From assembly GCF_047495875.1 (NCBI RefSeq), contig NC_092497.1, positions 78,523,749-78,587,748 on the forward strand: 64,000 nt of DNA. Reading direction: 5' to 3'. A program made the position numbers and the translations under genes. How positions within the stretch are numbered: position 1 is the stretch's first letter; the number at the start of each line of letters is the position of its first letter. The DNA is from Pithys albifrons albifrons (Eukaryota > Chordata > Aves > Passeriformes > Thamnophilidae). The notes beneath the pieces are model-generated. The model had not been told where the DNA came from. It ran no database searches and saw only the letters and a list, made by a program, of their open reading frames with translations. This document shows, piece by piece, positions 1-13,089 of this stretch.

Positions 1-153
1 TCATATTGAGAGGACATATGATGGATAAAATGAGAAACAGCATAACCTTTGATCTTGCAATCAAACTTTTTTTTTTTAATTTTACTACTACATATGAGCA
101 CACTCAACTGAGGCCAGAGGAGACCAAGGACACAAGCCTACTCTCTATACTAT

Positions 154-781
154 TGTTATGGGTTCACCTAGGTGGGCCTAGATTTGGGCTCTGAAGTCTG
201 GACTAGGCCGAAGCTGTCAGCTGACTTGAGCTGGGCTGAGTTAACAGCTGACCTCTTCTAGCCAGTAACTTTGTATTCCATACCACATTATGACATCATC
301 TCCAGGGAAGTAGGAACCAGTGTGGGAGTGGTTCAGGCAGTCGCTTCTCAGCCCTCCTCTTGGGAGGACGCACGATGCTGTCCCAGGGGGGATGGAGAGG
401 ACCAGGCCCACCACTGGCTCACAGGGTACCTCAGGAAAGTAAAATGTGTTGTTCTGGGTCTCTCCTTTCTGCTTGGGTTTGTCTCCCTGGGGAATAAGCT
501 TCTTCTTAAGTAATGTGTAGTTAGGACAGTAGAATTTGTGTGTTCGTTAAGAAGTTGAGGTGGGGAACTTGTTGTTCCAGACTTGTGTGAGTGTATATTT
601 GTACTCTCTTCTAATTGTCTCTTTCTTTCTGTGAAAAATATATGTAGATTTAGTATAAATGCAGTTTGAAGTGTTTTTTTTTTCTTTCCCCTCTCTTTTC
701 CTCCCTTTCCCTGGTGTTAGGAGGGAGGCTTTTCTCTCTGTGCTTGGGGGGGTTGGCAGTTGCTTATCTCAAACCAAGACA
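154..781 (+). mobile_element. Solo LTR, family F copy 1
   Basis: This is a retroviral LTR of 628 bp that starts TGTTATGGG and ends CCAAGACA. It is flanked by a perfect 5-bp target-site duplication, ACTAT (149-153 and 782-786). No internal retroviral sequence adjoins it, so it is a solo LTR left by LTR-LTR recombination. The 3' part contains a long pyrimidine-rich stretch (about 673-715). A second copy lies in reverse orientation at 38444-39068. The 5-bp duplication fits class III (ERVL-like) elements; the family assignment is inference. Confidence 0.88.
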
Positions 782-3159
782 ACTATTTACTAAAAGTGCC
801 TGTCACTAAGCAGATGCAGTTGTGCTGCATCAGCTTTTTTTCTGGGAACAGATAATAAATGGCAAGTTAGGAGAGTGACAACTCCTCCAATTCTCCAATG
901 GCCTTGGAATTTGTTCACTGAAATAGCCAACCTGAGAATACAAGCATTCTTTCTTACTTGGCCATTTGAAAACTTTTTCCATGAACTTATGCCATTGCCT
1001 ACATTACTCCCATTTAACAAAACTGTGCATTCCCCAGGTCCCAGAAATCTCTGCATCAGCACCAGACTTTAATACTGATGTGAAACTGACTAATAGAAAA
1101 AAACTGACATATTTTTACAGTTTTCAAAGAAACTTCTGACCATTAAAGAGAAATTACAGTGTTGTCAGTGGGTGATTTCTTGACATCATAATAGATACAG
1201 TAATTACTCTGTAGTTAAAAATCCAGTCTGCATGTGTTCCTCTGGCCCCTGAACAATTACTTCTGTTGACAGTTTTCAGGTTCAACATTATTGTAGTTTC
1301 CTTAATTTTCCAGGAAATATCTAAGCAACATATTCATCACCTCTTGATTTAAATTCTTCTTCGGAATACTAAAAGGTAGAAGTAGCCTAGTGGAAGAAGA
1401 GCTGAAAGATCTTAGTCCCTGGGATGCTGAAGTACTTCTTAACAGGTACTATCTCTTCGTATAGGGAAACTCTGACTGTAATATAAATACAAACTGCATC
1501 ATCCCTGTTCATCTTGATTGATCACAATGGACAATATTTATTTCTGTAACTATGTCTTTTTCATATAATTACTTGTTTAATGATCAGCAAACTACGGGGT
1601 ACGTGATCATGGTACAAAAATATGAAAAAGTCTCAGAAATTAAAATGGTTACCCAAATGGAGTCTACTATAACAACCTGTGAACAAAATTCCACTGCCAA
1701 CCCAACAAGGTTTGAGACATATGGATAAAGAATAGCTTATAAGAGAAACCTATCTAAGGACCATGTTGCCTGTACTAGAGCATCTCAGACAACCCATTAG
1801 CATTTAGGTAACTGAATGTCAACTCTTATTTGCATACTAATATGGCTATCAAATAATAAAATCTCAATCTATATGAAAACGTTTCCTTGTTGAGGCTTTA
1901 GGAAGTGTTTAATGTCTAGATACAACAAAAATAATTACTCTGGTAGTGTCTAAGAATCTCTGCTCTATGAAACTTGAATGATGTTTACTGATAATGGCTT
2001 TATTCTATGGTATATTTGATGGAAATATTATTTCCTTACATTCTTTCAATTGCTTAACCCAGCTAAGGTTTGCCTTTGTCCCTTTCCATTTAACAGTATT
2101 TTAAAAATAGATTAATATTACTGTTTTGTTCTTTGCAGAACGGATAAAAATAGAAGTTAAAAGATAATACACTGAGTTTCATTTGCAGTTTCTTACCCTG
2201 AACATCTAAAATGAGATTATCAGTGTCATCTCTTATGAGGATATTTGTAAATTGGTTTAATGTTCTAATTGATTGAAATAGCTAATTAAAATAACATGCT
2301 TCCACGTTGCTTTCCTTAGGGTGGAAATATTTAAATATTTACACAATAAATATTTAACCCATAAAATAGTAACAAAAAGGAGTTCCACATTCATCTACTA
2401 CTTTTCAGAAGACAAAAAATGTGTTTAAATATTTTCCCATGGACTTTAAGGCAACTAACAAGTACTAAAATGTGACAAGCACTAGAAGTAAATATGGGAT
2501 TTTTTAAATTATTTTTTAATGAGCTCTTACAGTGACAAGGGGATTCTGCATGGAATAGTTTTCATGGTCTACTTTTGCTAGTTAAATAGAAAATGCAGCT
2601 ATATAATACATGTTAAGATGCAGTTTTGGAAGTGACGTATTTGTATACATCTGGTTGTCTGGATATGTTTTTCCAGAAATGGGTATGTAGGTAGATGGGT
2701 GTCAATTTGCAGCAACTGAGAATTTAGTTCATTATAATCTGTGAAGCCTTATTACCTCTGTAATAACCTAACACTATGCTTGCAGGTTTGCAAGCCTCTT
2801 GTTCTTCCTGAAACATGAATAGGGTGGCTGTGAAGTACCAACATGGCTGCTCCTGGAGGCAGAAGCCCCTGCTGCCAGGAATGCTGGGGCCAGTGCAGTA
2901 CCCTCTCTGAGCTGGAATGATGTCATGTGATCCTGCAAGTAAATGAAGGATTAAAGAACTAAAGCTTTTGTCTTTCCAGCAATTTGAAAACTCTGTTGTG
3001 TGGAAAAAAAATGACAAATGTGTCTCAAAACAATGTGTAATCAGCTGAGCATCTCTAGGGGTCTATTTATGAATTTGGGTACAAGCAGATTTCGGCATCA
3101 TTAGAATGATACTGTAACACAGTTTAAGGAACACTTACTTGAATTTAAGAAGAGAGCAA
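782..3159. other. AT-rich DNA with no recognised gene
   Basis: No coding segment, RNA gene or recognisable repeat was found. A locally GC-richer patch at about 2750-2960 has no long open frame and no recognised similarity. Confidence 0.5.
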
Positions 3160-3400
3160 TTTTACCAAACAGGATAAGAGACCTTGTTATGTCCAAATAG
3201 AGGAAATATCAAAACGAAGAAATTGTCTCTCTGGATCAGGTCAATGCTACATTTGGCACAGTGGCATGAGGCTGACAGTAGCAGATCCTTCGGAGGAAGG
3301 CATAGCAAACTGCCAATCTGGCTTCTGGTAGATTTTCTTGCATATCCAGTTTCCTCTGACATAAGTGGCAATGACTGGGTCACAGTCTGAGGCATGAGGA
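3160..3400 (-). repeat. Possible ancient CR1-like LINE 3' fragment
   Basis: The stretch around 3230-3300 reads like the reverse complement of an old, diverged CR1-type 3' region known from turtles and archosaurs, with words such as 'ctctggatcaggtcaatg' and 'ctgacagtagcagatcc'. The tail and boundaries are not readable. The assignment rests on remembered resemblance and needs a repeat-library search. Confidence 0.3.
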
Positions 3401-6260
3401 TTTATATTTTTATCCTTATGCATTTTTTTATGTTCTCAACTTGCATGTGAATGCAAAATCCTTTCTCGTGTCATAAATCACAATCCCTATGACCTCTTGT
3501 GGCAATAAATACCAATGTCAAGGGCTGGTGCTATGTGTCCCAGAAGCCCTTCCTCCTCTTCGTCAGTCTTGTTGTTTTTCACATCAAAAAATTTTGCACT
3601 TTCACAGAAGGGGAACAAACACAAGCGTTTTAGTCAGATGAAAAGATTGAGGGTAAGGTCATGGTGAGGATGGATTCAAAGTAACACAAATGTTTTGATA
3701 ACCCTTTCCTGTACAGTGATGTTCGTACTTCTTGGGTACAGACTGAGGCTTGCTGGAGGGGCTGTCAGAGCTCGGGAGGACTTTCATGTGCCAGAAGGAG
3801 CAATACCAGCTCACTGCATGTTGTACAACCGTATGGGCTGTTCAAAAAATTAGTGCTGAGTAACACTGTGGGCTTAAATGTTTGTTTGACAGTCACAGCT
3901 ATGAAACTCACTTCTTCTGAGCCTGCTGTACAAATATGTACACTGTAAGGCCCATGTGAAGGTAGGCAGTGAATTCCACTAGCATGTTGACCTAAGCAAG
4001 ACATGTAATACAGACATCCATGTGCTCTTATTGCAGGAGATCTGCCTATCATGCCCATCAGCACATGGGTAGACACAATGTAGAGGATTTTGTTACCTAA
4101 GACTTGGGATCACTAAGATCTTACACAAGTTTTCAGGTTTTAGGTCCTTGGTATGCTCTTCATAACTGGCCCACAGACTTGTGCACATAAAAATTAAGCA
4201 AAAATCTGGTAACAACTTGTCCAATACTCTGAGCTTTAGCTAAGAAATACTCTAATAGGAAGCAGGTCCTAGAAAATGAGTCAAAATAACTGTGTGGTTT
4301 TCAATATGATGTCTTTCTCTGAGATATTGAAGGTTTGAGTTAGATGATGAACACTTTAACTTTCAAATATAGTTTCTATCAATGGTTGGGCATGGTTGGA
4401 AGGAAATGTGTATTGCATTTCAATTTTCTAATAAAGTTTAATCAAGATTTGCATTGAAGCAAAGTGACTATAACATAAGAATCAAAATCCTCTGTGCCAC
4501 TGAAGCGAAATGAATGTAATATAAGCATCAAGATCCTCTGTGCAGGTCTGAAAAGAGAAATTTTCTCTTCTGGATTAAACATAATGAAATAACATAGAAA
4601 GAGAATTAGCATATAATTTTCTATTTTAATCCTATGAAAGAAAGTTATCATGAAGTTTAACATACTATTTCCTTAATGAATAATTTCACCATACTTGCTT
4701 TGTATAATGTAATATATTTGCATATCAATTCACTGGGTCTCTCCATTTGTGGAATAAAAAATATTCCTTTTCTACAATTGAAAAAAAAATCTGGCTCCCA
4801 GTAAACATTTTCAGTAAATATACACATATACTTTTATGGTGAAATGAAACAACCAATAAGAAAACTGATGAAACAAAGAGTGGTAATGAAATAAGGGTTG
4901 GATGGGCTGATGGAGAGACAAGTGGCTCTTTTCAACTAGTATGTCACTGTGTTATACCAAATGATGATTTGAAGGAAGTAAAAATACATGTTAATTAATT
5001 AACGTTATTTTTTCTCTATTGGCAGATGTTTCACAAAATAAAAATTTGAATTAAAGAAATATTATTTACTTTAATAGTAATTATACAACTTCTGTCTCAC
5101 TTCTCACCTGGAAAAGCAGTCACTGAGAGCCATAGTTTCCAAAATAAGCATAAGATTTGTTATTATTCTAGATTCTTTGTATAAGTTTGTCAGTGTTTAT
5201 TACTGTAAGATTTCCTGGTAACTTACAATGCTTTTGATCAAGTTATTGTGCTGGATGCATGTGATTTCTGCTCATTTCCTCCAGACTGTTAACAGCAGAA
5301 ATATGTTTATTCAGTAAACTACTAAATTTTTAAAGTTTTAAGCTGAGCCAGCTCCAGAATCCTGAAATGCTGTCTGTCAGCTCCAGAATGCCAGCAGACT
5401 TATGTCTTCTGTAAAAACACCAAAGTCACAGAAAAATCATTTTGGAGCTTGTGAAAAACACAGGAAAAAATCATCCCCTGGCAGAGGAACTGGGCATGGC
5501 TGTCCAGGATTCAGAAATAAAAGCTGAAGTGGAAGTGTTTTGTCAGAGAATGACCTGAAAATCTGCATCTGTTGCTCATGTTATTGATGTATCGGTTTGA
5601 AGGCAACAGTCATCTCCAAATGGTCATCCTGTCACATGCACAAGCATGCTCTCTCGGGGACATTGTAGCCATGGCATCATTGACGATGGTCTGCCCACCT
5701 GTGCATTGTTTAACGACAAAGGAAAATATTCAGGAGGCCTAATTTATAAAAGGAGAGGAAACTGCCCTCTCTGGACTGCTACTGATTTAAAATATATTAT
5801 AAAAGTAGTGAGCTACCTAGTGAAAAAAAAGAAGGCAATTATTTGCTAATATGTAGATTGTCATGCAACCTACATCTACCTGTGAGAATTCTCTGTTTTT
5901 TCAAAGAACCATGCTGCTACTTGTTTTTTCAGGATTAAATTTATGTATCTTCATCTCTCTACTTCCAGATAAGTGTTCTTCAAATCCTCAGGCACTTGTA
6001 CTCCTAGATATGGAGCCTGCATGGGGTGACATAATATTTAATCTCTTTTATCTCCAAAAAGTCATGAGAAAAATAATTTCCTGTCCTATTAATTAAACTG
6101 GAAAGATAGAAATCTCAGGCTGGGACTGTTAGAAGGAAAAATCATCTTATTAGTAGCAATTATCCAGGGTGGTTTTGTTAGTCTTATTTGGGCATTTAAA
6201 TGAACTCAGAGGAAAAACAAATGTTTTAATTATTTTTTAAATAGTGCTTTTATTGACTTT
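3401..6260. other. AT-rich DNA with no recognised gene
   Basis: Nothing was recognised apart from a 46-bp tandem duplication at 4452-4543, listed separately. Short open frames here (for example 5646-5849 and 5863-6096) are of chance length and have no recognisable domain. Confidence 0.5.
4452..4543. repeat. Tandem duplication of a 46-bp unit
   Basis: Unit 1 (4452-4497) and unit 2 (4498-4543) are equal in length and abut exactly. They share the ends 'tgaagc' and 'atcctctgtgc' and differ by a handful of substitutions, which indicates an old local duplication. No function is evident. Confidence 0.85.
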
Positions 6261-6845
6261 TGATGCCTTGAAAGATCCCAGAAAACAGGACTCTGAGCCA
6301 AGTCAGTGTGCGATAAGACAAAAAGGTAGATTCTTTAATGTCTATGCTTAGGGCTTTCAGGAATACATAATGATGCACTCCCCTCAACCTCTGATTTCCA
6401 TGGTTTTTATCATATTGTCCATCCAATCCCCAGTTCACACATCTCTTGGTCCAGCCCCGGTCCAGCCCTGTCCTGCCCCTGGGCACACCCCGTCGGGATT
6501 TGAGTCTGGGGGATAGTGGGACCCTTTCTTCATCATCTTTCTCTTCCTCAGCACATGTAGGACTCTTGGAACTTTTCCAGTGTTCTTTAGACCCCATGGC
6601 TGTTGGCTTATGTGCAGGCTCCATAGCATGCTGCAGGACTTCTGATATTCTTCAGCCTTCTATCTCGAAAAGAAGTCTAAATAACTAAAAGAATTTCAGG
6701 TATTGTTATGGGATAGGGATTACAATACATAAACATTGAACCTAAGCTGCCAGAAATATTAACATGCTAAATCTGCATTTTACTACAGTAACAAGTACTT
6801 CTAAAAATGAAAAAAATCAAAAATCAAAAAACTCATGAAGCATCA
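6261..6845 (-). mobile_element. Solo LTR, family E copy (oldest looking)
   Basis: This 585-bp LTR on the minus strand is bounded on the plus strand by TGATGCC and GCATCA and flanked by a perfect 4-bp duplication, CTTT (6257-6260 and 6846-6849). It aligns with the copies at 52467-53017 and 57306-57843 through shared blocks near the start (gactctgagccaagt) and the end (aaaaatcaaaa). A minus-strand ATTAAA polyadenylation signal lies at 6334-6339. The 4-bp duplications fit class I (gammaretrovirus-like) elements. The open frames in this interval are LTR sequence, not genes. Confidence 0.85.
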
Positions 6846-8198
6846 CTTTAAATAATACTTTAATGCTGAGGTTGGTCTATCAATTGAGTGCAAAAAAAAT
6901 TTTGTTAATTTTGGTTGTTCGGGACTTTGTAAGTTGTTCTTTTTTAAAACTTAGCATTTCTGAGTATTTATTAAGATTCATTTATTATAAGGGTATTTAT
7001 GAAATTTACTAAGAGACAGTATTTCAAAACTTTCAGAAGAGGTTTCTGTTTTCCCCTAGTAACAGGGTAATTTTTCCGTGTAAAGTGTGTTTGCCTGTTG
7101 AAAGATCTTGCCAGTCCCTCTTCTGGCAGAAATTTCCTTTCCTTTGACTTTGTGTGTCATTTACAGGTATCTGTCTGATTAACTTCTTCACCATGTTTTA
7201 ATTCCATTCTTGTCCTCCTTTTCCCAGGAATGTTATGATTTAACAGCTTGTTTTTTCAATAAGGATTCTTTCCTTTTTTGAGTTATGCAAGCACTTACTC
7301 TGCTTTACTTGACTGATTATTAAGCAACTTCTTACCTATCTGAGTCTTTGCTTCAGTATAAAATTACTTCTGTATAAAGCATTATATGCTCCCATTCACC
7401 CCCTCAAATCACTAAAATAAAGAGATATGATGAAAATATGTGAACAGGTGTAAGTGGCTGTAGCTTATATCTGGACCCTTGACTGAAGCTTCTCACCATT
7501 GAAGTCATACGTTTTAGAGTGAAGCCTTTGGGTTTGGGTTTATTATACTGAGTCTGGAGGATCAGGAGGGTTTTTTAAGATTTTATAAGACACTGTGGTT
7601 TGGGAATTAGAATACATATGTAAATGAGTGCTCTATCTTTCAAATAACACATCTTTTCACTGTTAGTTCATTGGCCTTTACTGTTTTGAAAATTGGTTTT
7701 GAAACTGAAAACTTCCTATTATATCTGATGAATGAAGGTCTGGATTTATCATGTTGATTTGGGAAATCAAATTTTGCCCACTGTAATCCATTATTCATAC
7801 TTGCCAAGCTATTCTGAAATAAACTTCAGGGCTCTGAAAGATTTTATATAAAGGAATATGACAGAAGTTTTTCAGCCTGTCAGATAATTTGACTGGCTAT
7901 GCATATATACTAAGGATTTTAATAATTGCTGTTCTGCACGTAATACTTCTTGCAAACACAATTCATCTTTCTTGAATTTTCTGTCAGATGCCTGAAGAGA
8001 CACTGCTTCTATGTGAAATTGTAATTTGGTGCTAATTCGAAGTCGCTATTTTTCAGGTTTTGGTGTTGGCTAGTGTTTTTAAATGTACAAATGATAATGA
8101 GCACTAAGTCTGCTGAACTGTTTGGTTTCATTTATGTGATTATGGTAAGTATAAACGTGTGTGTATGTTTTAAAAGTGAGAGAGGAAGAAAACCTGCT
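6846..8198. other. AT-rich DNA with no recognised gene
   Basis: No gene, RNA or repeat family was recognised in this stretch. Confidence 0.5.
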
Positions 8199-9020
8199 TG
8201 TTACACCCTGGTTCAGAAGCCACAGGCTTTACCAGGTATTACACTTTAATTTCAAGCTTCAAGAGATTTCGCCCACATGAACTCTTGCAAAGCTTCTGGT
8301 CTTTTCATACATTGAGGTAATGTCCAGAGAAAAACTACACATTTTTCTCTAAGAGATTTCTTTTAATTAGGTGAGAAAATAGGCGTTTTGGCAAAAAGAG
8401 TTTACAGGAACAACAGATAACTTCACAAAAGCATTACAACAGGTTACTAGGAACAAATGGACTTTTCTGTTAAAGGGCAAACACAACCCCCGCAAAACTT
8501 ATGTGAAATAATCCATACAACTTAAGTGAAATAGTCACAACTTAAGTCAAATACGCACAAGAGGAAGAAAAGAGTAAAGGATAGAGATTAAGAGAAGAAA
8601 TTATAAAGACAGAAAGACTGGATAGGAAAATAGTTACCACTAAACACTCACATGTTGACACTCTCAGGAGGGCAGGCCAAGGCAAGATAGAGACCTTGTG
8701 CGTGACTCTTTTACCTACTATGGCCACACCTCCTAGGCAGGACTTTTGGTTCCCAGACCACTCAGGTGCCCTCCTAGCCAAAGAGAGAGAGGCTGCAGCC
8801 AATCAGAGGCTCAGGGGGTGCAGTGGGGGTGGGACACCAGGCAGGCCTATTGATTGACAGGTCCCCCATGTCAGCTCTGTGCCACATGGCTGCGGACCCC
8901 AACAGCAATCCTGGGTGACCACGTGGAAACAGTGCAGGCGGCTGGGCCCCTGCACACATGCACACACAGACAGAGAAAAAAATAATTGATCCAACCCATC
9001 AATCAAAGTACCTGGTGAGA
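8199..9020 (-). mobile_element. LTR-like block, probably a retroviral LTR on the minus strand
   Basis: Read on the minus strand, the block begins GC-rich with a CCAAT-type promoter word (gattggctgcag, about 8790). It continues into an AT-rich part with an ATTAAA signal near 8365, and ends in GGTGTAACA at 8199. This U3-R-U5-like layout matches other LTRs in the window. The far boundary and a target-site duplication could not be found, so the start is approximate. Three approximate 20-bp repeats lie inside at 8496-8558. Confidence 0.45.
8496..8558. repeat. Three tandem copies of an approximately 20-bp unit
   Basis: Units at about 8496-8518, 8519-8538 and 8539-8558 share the core aactta-gt-aaata. 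The first unit is 3 bp longer. They lie within the LTR-like block and probably arose there. Confidence 0.8.
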
Positions 9021-12000
9021 TATGAATCTGGTCTCTGACACAACTATTTCTCGTGTGGTCAAAAGAAACAGAGAACAGAAGTATCTGGATGGCATTTCAA
9101 CACAATCTGAAGCTCCCTCTTAACCAAAAGAAAAGACAAGTGTGTTTTTTGCTCCAGCGATCTACATGTGGCAGGTGGCTCCTTAGTTTGTCCATTGTCA
9201 GCTGGCATAGGTTAGAGAAATCCCCAGGCTACTCTAATCTGTAAGGAACTTAGATTAAAGCATCAGGCAATGCCACCTTTTTTCCTCATGAAACACAGGA
9301 TATGCTCTTAGTAGACAGGGCCCTAAAGTGTAATAAGGCAAAGGACTAACAGACACAAGGTAATAATTTCTTATTGTTTAAATAAGTTAATTATTACTGC
9401 TGTCATGCTTTAAAGTATTATTGTTTTCCAGAAACTTCTTTTTTTTCCTGCAACTTTGTATTCAGTTTCTGCAGTTGCCTGTGTTATCCTTAAAGAAAAA
9501 ATTCTCATAGGAAAGACTATACAATGGGTATACAAGAAACCGTGTGACTGTTTCACCCTGAGTTCCTATCCCTGTGACAAAGCAGGCCGTAAGAGAGCTG
9601 GATAGCAAGTGTCATAAGAGGCAAGTTACAATGATAACAAGTGCTCCGAGTATGTGCTGCCTTTGGTGGTGATGGTCATGGCCCAGCGAGACTGCCACAG
9701 CAACCTCAGGCTACAGTTTCAGTTCAGAATAGAGTTGCCTGCACGGAGTCATCAGCTCCATCAAAACTTTTCTAACCTTCCCTTAGCTAAAAAATTCCAA
9801 AACTATTTTCTTTAGTCAGGCAGTGTGTCACATGAGAGGTGCCAATGTAATAAAAAGTGCTTCTGGTGTGTATTAACCTGCGCTGAAAATACAAGTTTTT
9901 CTTTCAAGCATTCTCACAATCTGATTGCACAACAGCAGTATGGAATATATTCTGGTTTTCTGACAGAATAGCTGTATTTTCTTATCAGCGTGATCTATAA
10001 TTAGAAACCCATCTTTACTCTATTCTTTCAATCGATTTATGATTCAAGACTGTTACCAAAAGGTCTTTAGATTAATTCCAAGGAGATAGTACAACAAAAT
10101 ATAACTCTTAATGTCTAATGTATCTTTCCCTATTTAATTGAAACAATTTTTGCCATAGTTTGATACACAAACAAAAAATATGTCTGAGTTGCTATTTTTG
10201 TTGTTCTGATTTCAGATATTGTTTGAGCCCTCCCACCCACTTCCACGTGAAAAACGCACCTGTTTTTATAAGCACTCAGGAAAGTTATAGATGTATTTTT
10301 AGAACTGTTACCTTATTTTGCAAACCCTACTTTTCTGAAGTAATAGAGAAAAAAAGACAAGACAGGGCCAATCTGACAAGACCAGATACTCTGTCATCGT
10401 ATTAATATAAACATATTAGATTTTATTTGAAGGCATCAAAGGAAAAGAAAGGACATGAGAGGGAAAAAGAATCACACACAACACCCCACCCCCCCCCAAA
10501 AAAAAAAACAACACCAAAACCCCCTAACTAAACAAATGGAGTGACAGTTCAATTGAGAAGAATCAAAGAATCTCATTTTTACTTTTCTCCCTGAATCAAC
10601 TCAACTGAAAGGTAAACAAATACAGTTCTGTGGGTTGGTATTTTTGTGGGAATTGTGTGGATTTTTAATCACTGAATATAGTCTTAATTATAAGTGGTTC
10701 CCAATTACTCAAAGACAGATTTTGTGACAAAAAGAAAAATTTTGGAAATGTGAATTATAAAGACAAAAGAAAACAACAACAACACAAGGCATGCATCCTT
10801 TCAGTTTGTCCAGAATAAGGGAATAATAGACCAGGTTGTTGTGAAAAGTGTGTCTGTGTCTGTGTATATAGTTATGTATCTGTGGGATGGGTGGATGGTC
10901 TTACAATATAGTTAAATTTTTAAAAGGTACATCATCCAACTTTATGGGTATAATGAAAAAAAATATTCCAAGATTAAGCAGTAACCTCATACCACTTTAC
11001 AAGAATCATCTACATGACACAACACAAGCTACCATGCTGTTGGTTTTCTTTTTAAATTTGTTTTAATGCTTTTGATTTACAAAAGAAAAAAAATTCTTAG
11101 CATAATTTCAAAGGTAGTAAAGTGGTATATCTCAAAAGAAGAAAGACTATCTGTCTGCAGAACTCAAATATCTTAAGTAGTTTTTTTACAGTACCATATG
11201 AACAGAACACTTCTGCTTTCATCTTCTGTCCAGATAGTGACTTGAAGAACTATAAAATAACTGCTGCTAGGCTGCTTTGTGCAGAGGAAGGAAAAAATAG
11301 CAGCACTATGATCTTACATTCCCTAAGGGGGGGAAATATTTTTGTTGAAGGAAGTTTTATGTATCTGAGTCTCAACATTTACTTGAAATATTAAATGGAT
11401 TTATTTCAGCTTCAGGGAGGAAGTTTAACATCAAATCCAAAGTAGACAAAGCCAAGTAAAGAGTTATACCTTACCTATTGTCCTTATAACTTACCTATGG
11501 ACCTTTTACTGATTCCTTACTGGTGTAACTGGTCTTGGTTACAGATGTTAAATCATAGTACACAAAGTTACTCAAATGATTTTATTGCTTGAACAACAAA
11601 GATTACAAAAGGACTCATAAAAGTAGACTAGACAAATTAAGAAAAAAATCTGTGCTATTTTATTTTCTCATTTAACTATCTCTCTTGTACTTTAACCCTT
11701 GTAATAGAATCATTCTCTAAATACTTCTCTATATTGACTTACAGGATGTATCTGACATGTCTAGGTGATAAACACTCAGGGAGTCCTGGGCTTTTGCCTT
11801 CTTACATAAGGACTGGACCACATGGATTTCCTTCTTGCAGAAGTCATACCTTGGGGAAGTCCAGCTCTTTAAATCCAGTGATGGTAGAGATGCATTAGGA
11901 AACTGGAAGGTCAGAAATGTTCTTGTGGTTGACTGAGATTATCCTGACTTTTAACACCATGAAGGCTGGCTTTAAGATTTCATGTAGCATTTTCCCAAAC

Positions 12001-12120
12001 TAATAAGTGTTGTGATCTAAGTACTTTTTAAAAGAAAAACATGTGTTTTATCTTAATTTTTAGATGTCTTTTTGCCTTTGAAATCTCACCTAGCTTTATT
12101 AAAAATATAAGATGTCAGCT
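9021..12120. other. AT-rich DNA with no recognised gene
   Basis: Nothing was recognised except a C-tract followed by an A-tract at about 10485-10510. A slightly GC-richer patch at 9590-9770 has no recognisable coding potential. Confidence 0.5.
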
Positions 12121-12395
12121 TTAATCAGAACAAGAGGAAACGGCCTCTAACTGTTGCAACAGAGGTTCAGGTTGGAAATCAGGGAGATTTTTCACTTAAA
12201 GGGTTTTCAGGCATTGTAATGGGCTGCTCACCAAGGTGGTGGAGTTCCCATCCCTGAAAGTGTTTAAGAAATGACTAGGTATGACATTTAGTGCTATTGT
12301 TTATTTGATGTGGTGGTGTATGGTCAAAGGTTGGACTTGATGATCTTGAAGATCTTTTCCAACATTAATGAGTCTAATATTCTATGATTCTATGA
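12121..12395 (+). repeat. CR1 LINE 3' fragment
   Basis: This is a 5'-truncated CR1 copy. It retains the end of the ORF2 region (words such as 'gggctgctcaccaaggtgg' and 'gagttcccatccctg'), the 3' UTR word 'ggttggacttgatgatc', and a tail ending in TCTATGATTCTATGA (12381-12395). Divergence is moderate, so it is older than the copies at 22.5 and 29.6 kb. Confidence 0.88.
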
Positions 12396-12570
12396 CTACC
12401 ATAGTTTTCCAAGGGAAAGTCTGGTACCTCCATCCCTGGAAATACTTGAAACTGGACTGGATAAGCTCTGGAGCAAACTTATTTGACCAACCCTGGTCTG
12501 AGCAGGGGTCTGGCCTAGATGGTCTCCAGAGGTCACAATCAGGACTCAGTCATTCTGCCATCCTTTAAAA
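12396..12570 (+). repeat. Second CR1 3' fragment, different subfamily
   Basis: Words such as 'tccatccctggaaatac' and 'ggcctagatggtctccagag' are typical of a CR1 3' region. The fragment directly follows the tail of the preceding CR1. It could be a separate insertion or an older CR1 into which the first one landed. The tail has been lost. Confidence 0.6.
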
Positions 12571-13084
12571 TGAGGGAAAAAAAAAATAAGAGAGAGAGAA
12601 ATTATAAGCAAAAGGGTGCCTCAAATGTTCTGTGATATCAGTACCTAGGATGTCATGTTAATGTGACTTCTGCAAGCATTGCTGTGGACCAGCTACTCCT
12701 TTGTGCAAAGGTGCTTAGGTTTTGTCTATGTGTTTTGTTTCTGAACATATTCAGCATTTCTAAATTAGATATTCCAGAACATGAGGAAGAACTTTTTGTG
12801 ATAATACAAAAATCCTCCTTGTAACCTGAGATAGAGAAGAATTCTTCCTCTCCTACTTTGTGGTATGATTACTCACACACCTGCCCCCTTGGCACTGTGT
12901 GACCAACTCATTTCTTGGAGTACAGGACCCTGCTTCTAACCGTGATGGGTGTGACCTCCCCATGGATAAGCCTGGGGTCCCTGCCCGCCTTGTGTCCAAC
13001 CACTATGCCCACTAGCAGGCTCATGGCTACTCTTCATGAGAAAGGGAATCATGAGACCATCTTTCTAGAATGTGATGAAGTATT
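12571..13084. other. Unclassified, moderately GC-rich DNA
   Basis: The part at 12850-13080 is GC-richer than the surrounding DNA but has no open frame or repeat that I recognise. It could be eroded retroelement sequence. Confidence 0.35.
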
Positions 13085-13089
13085 GTGAC

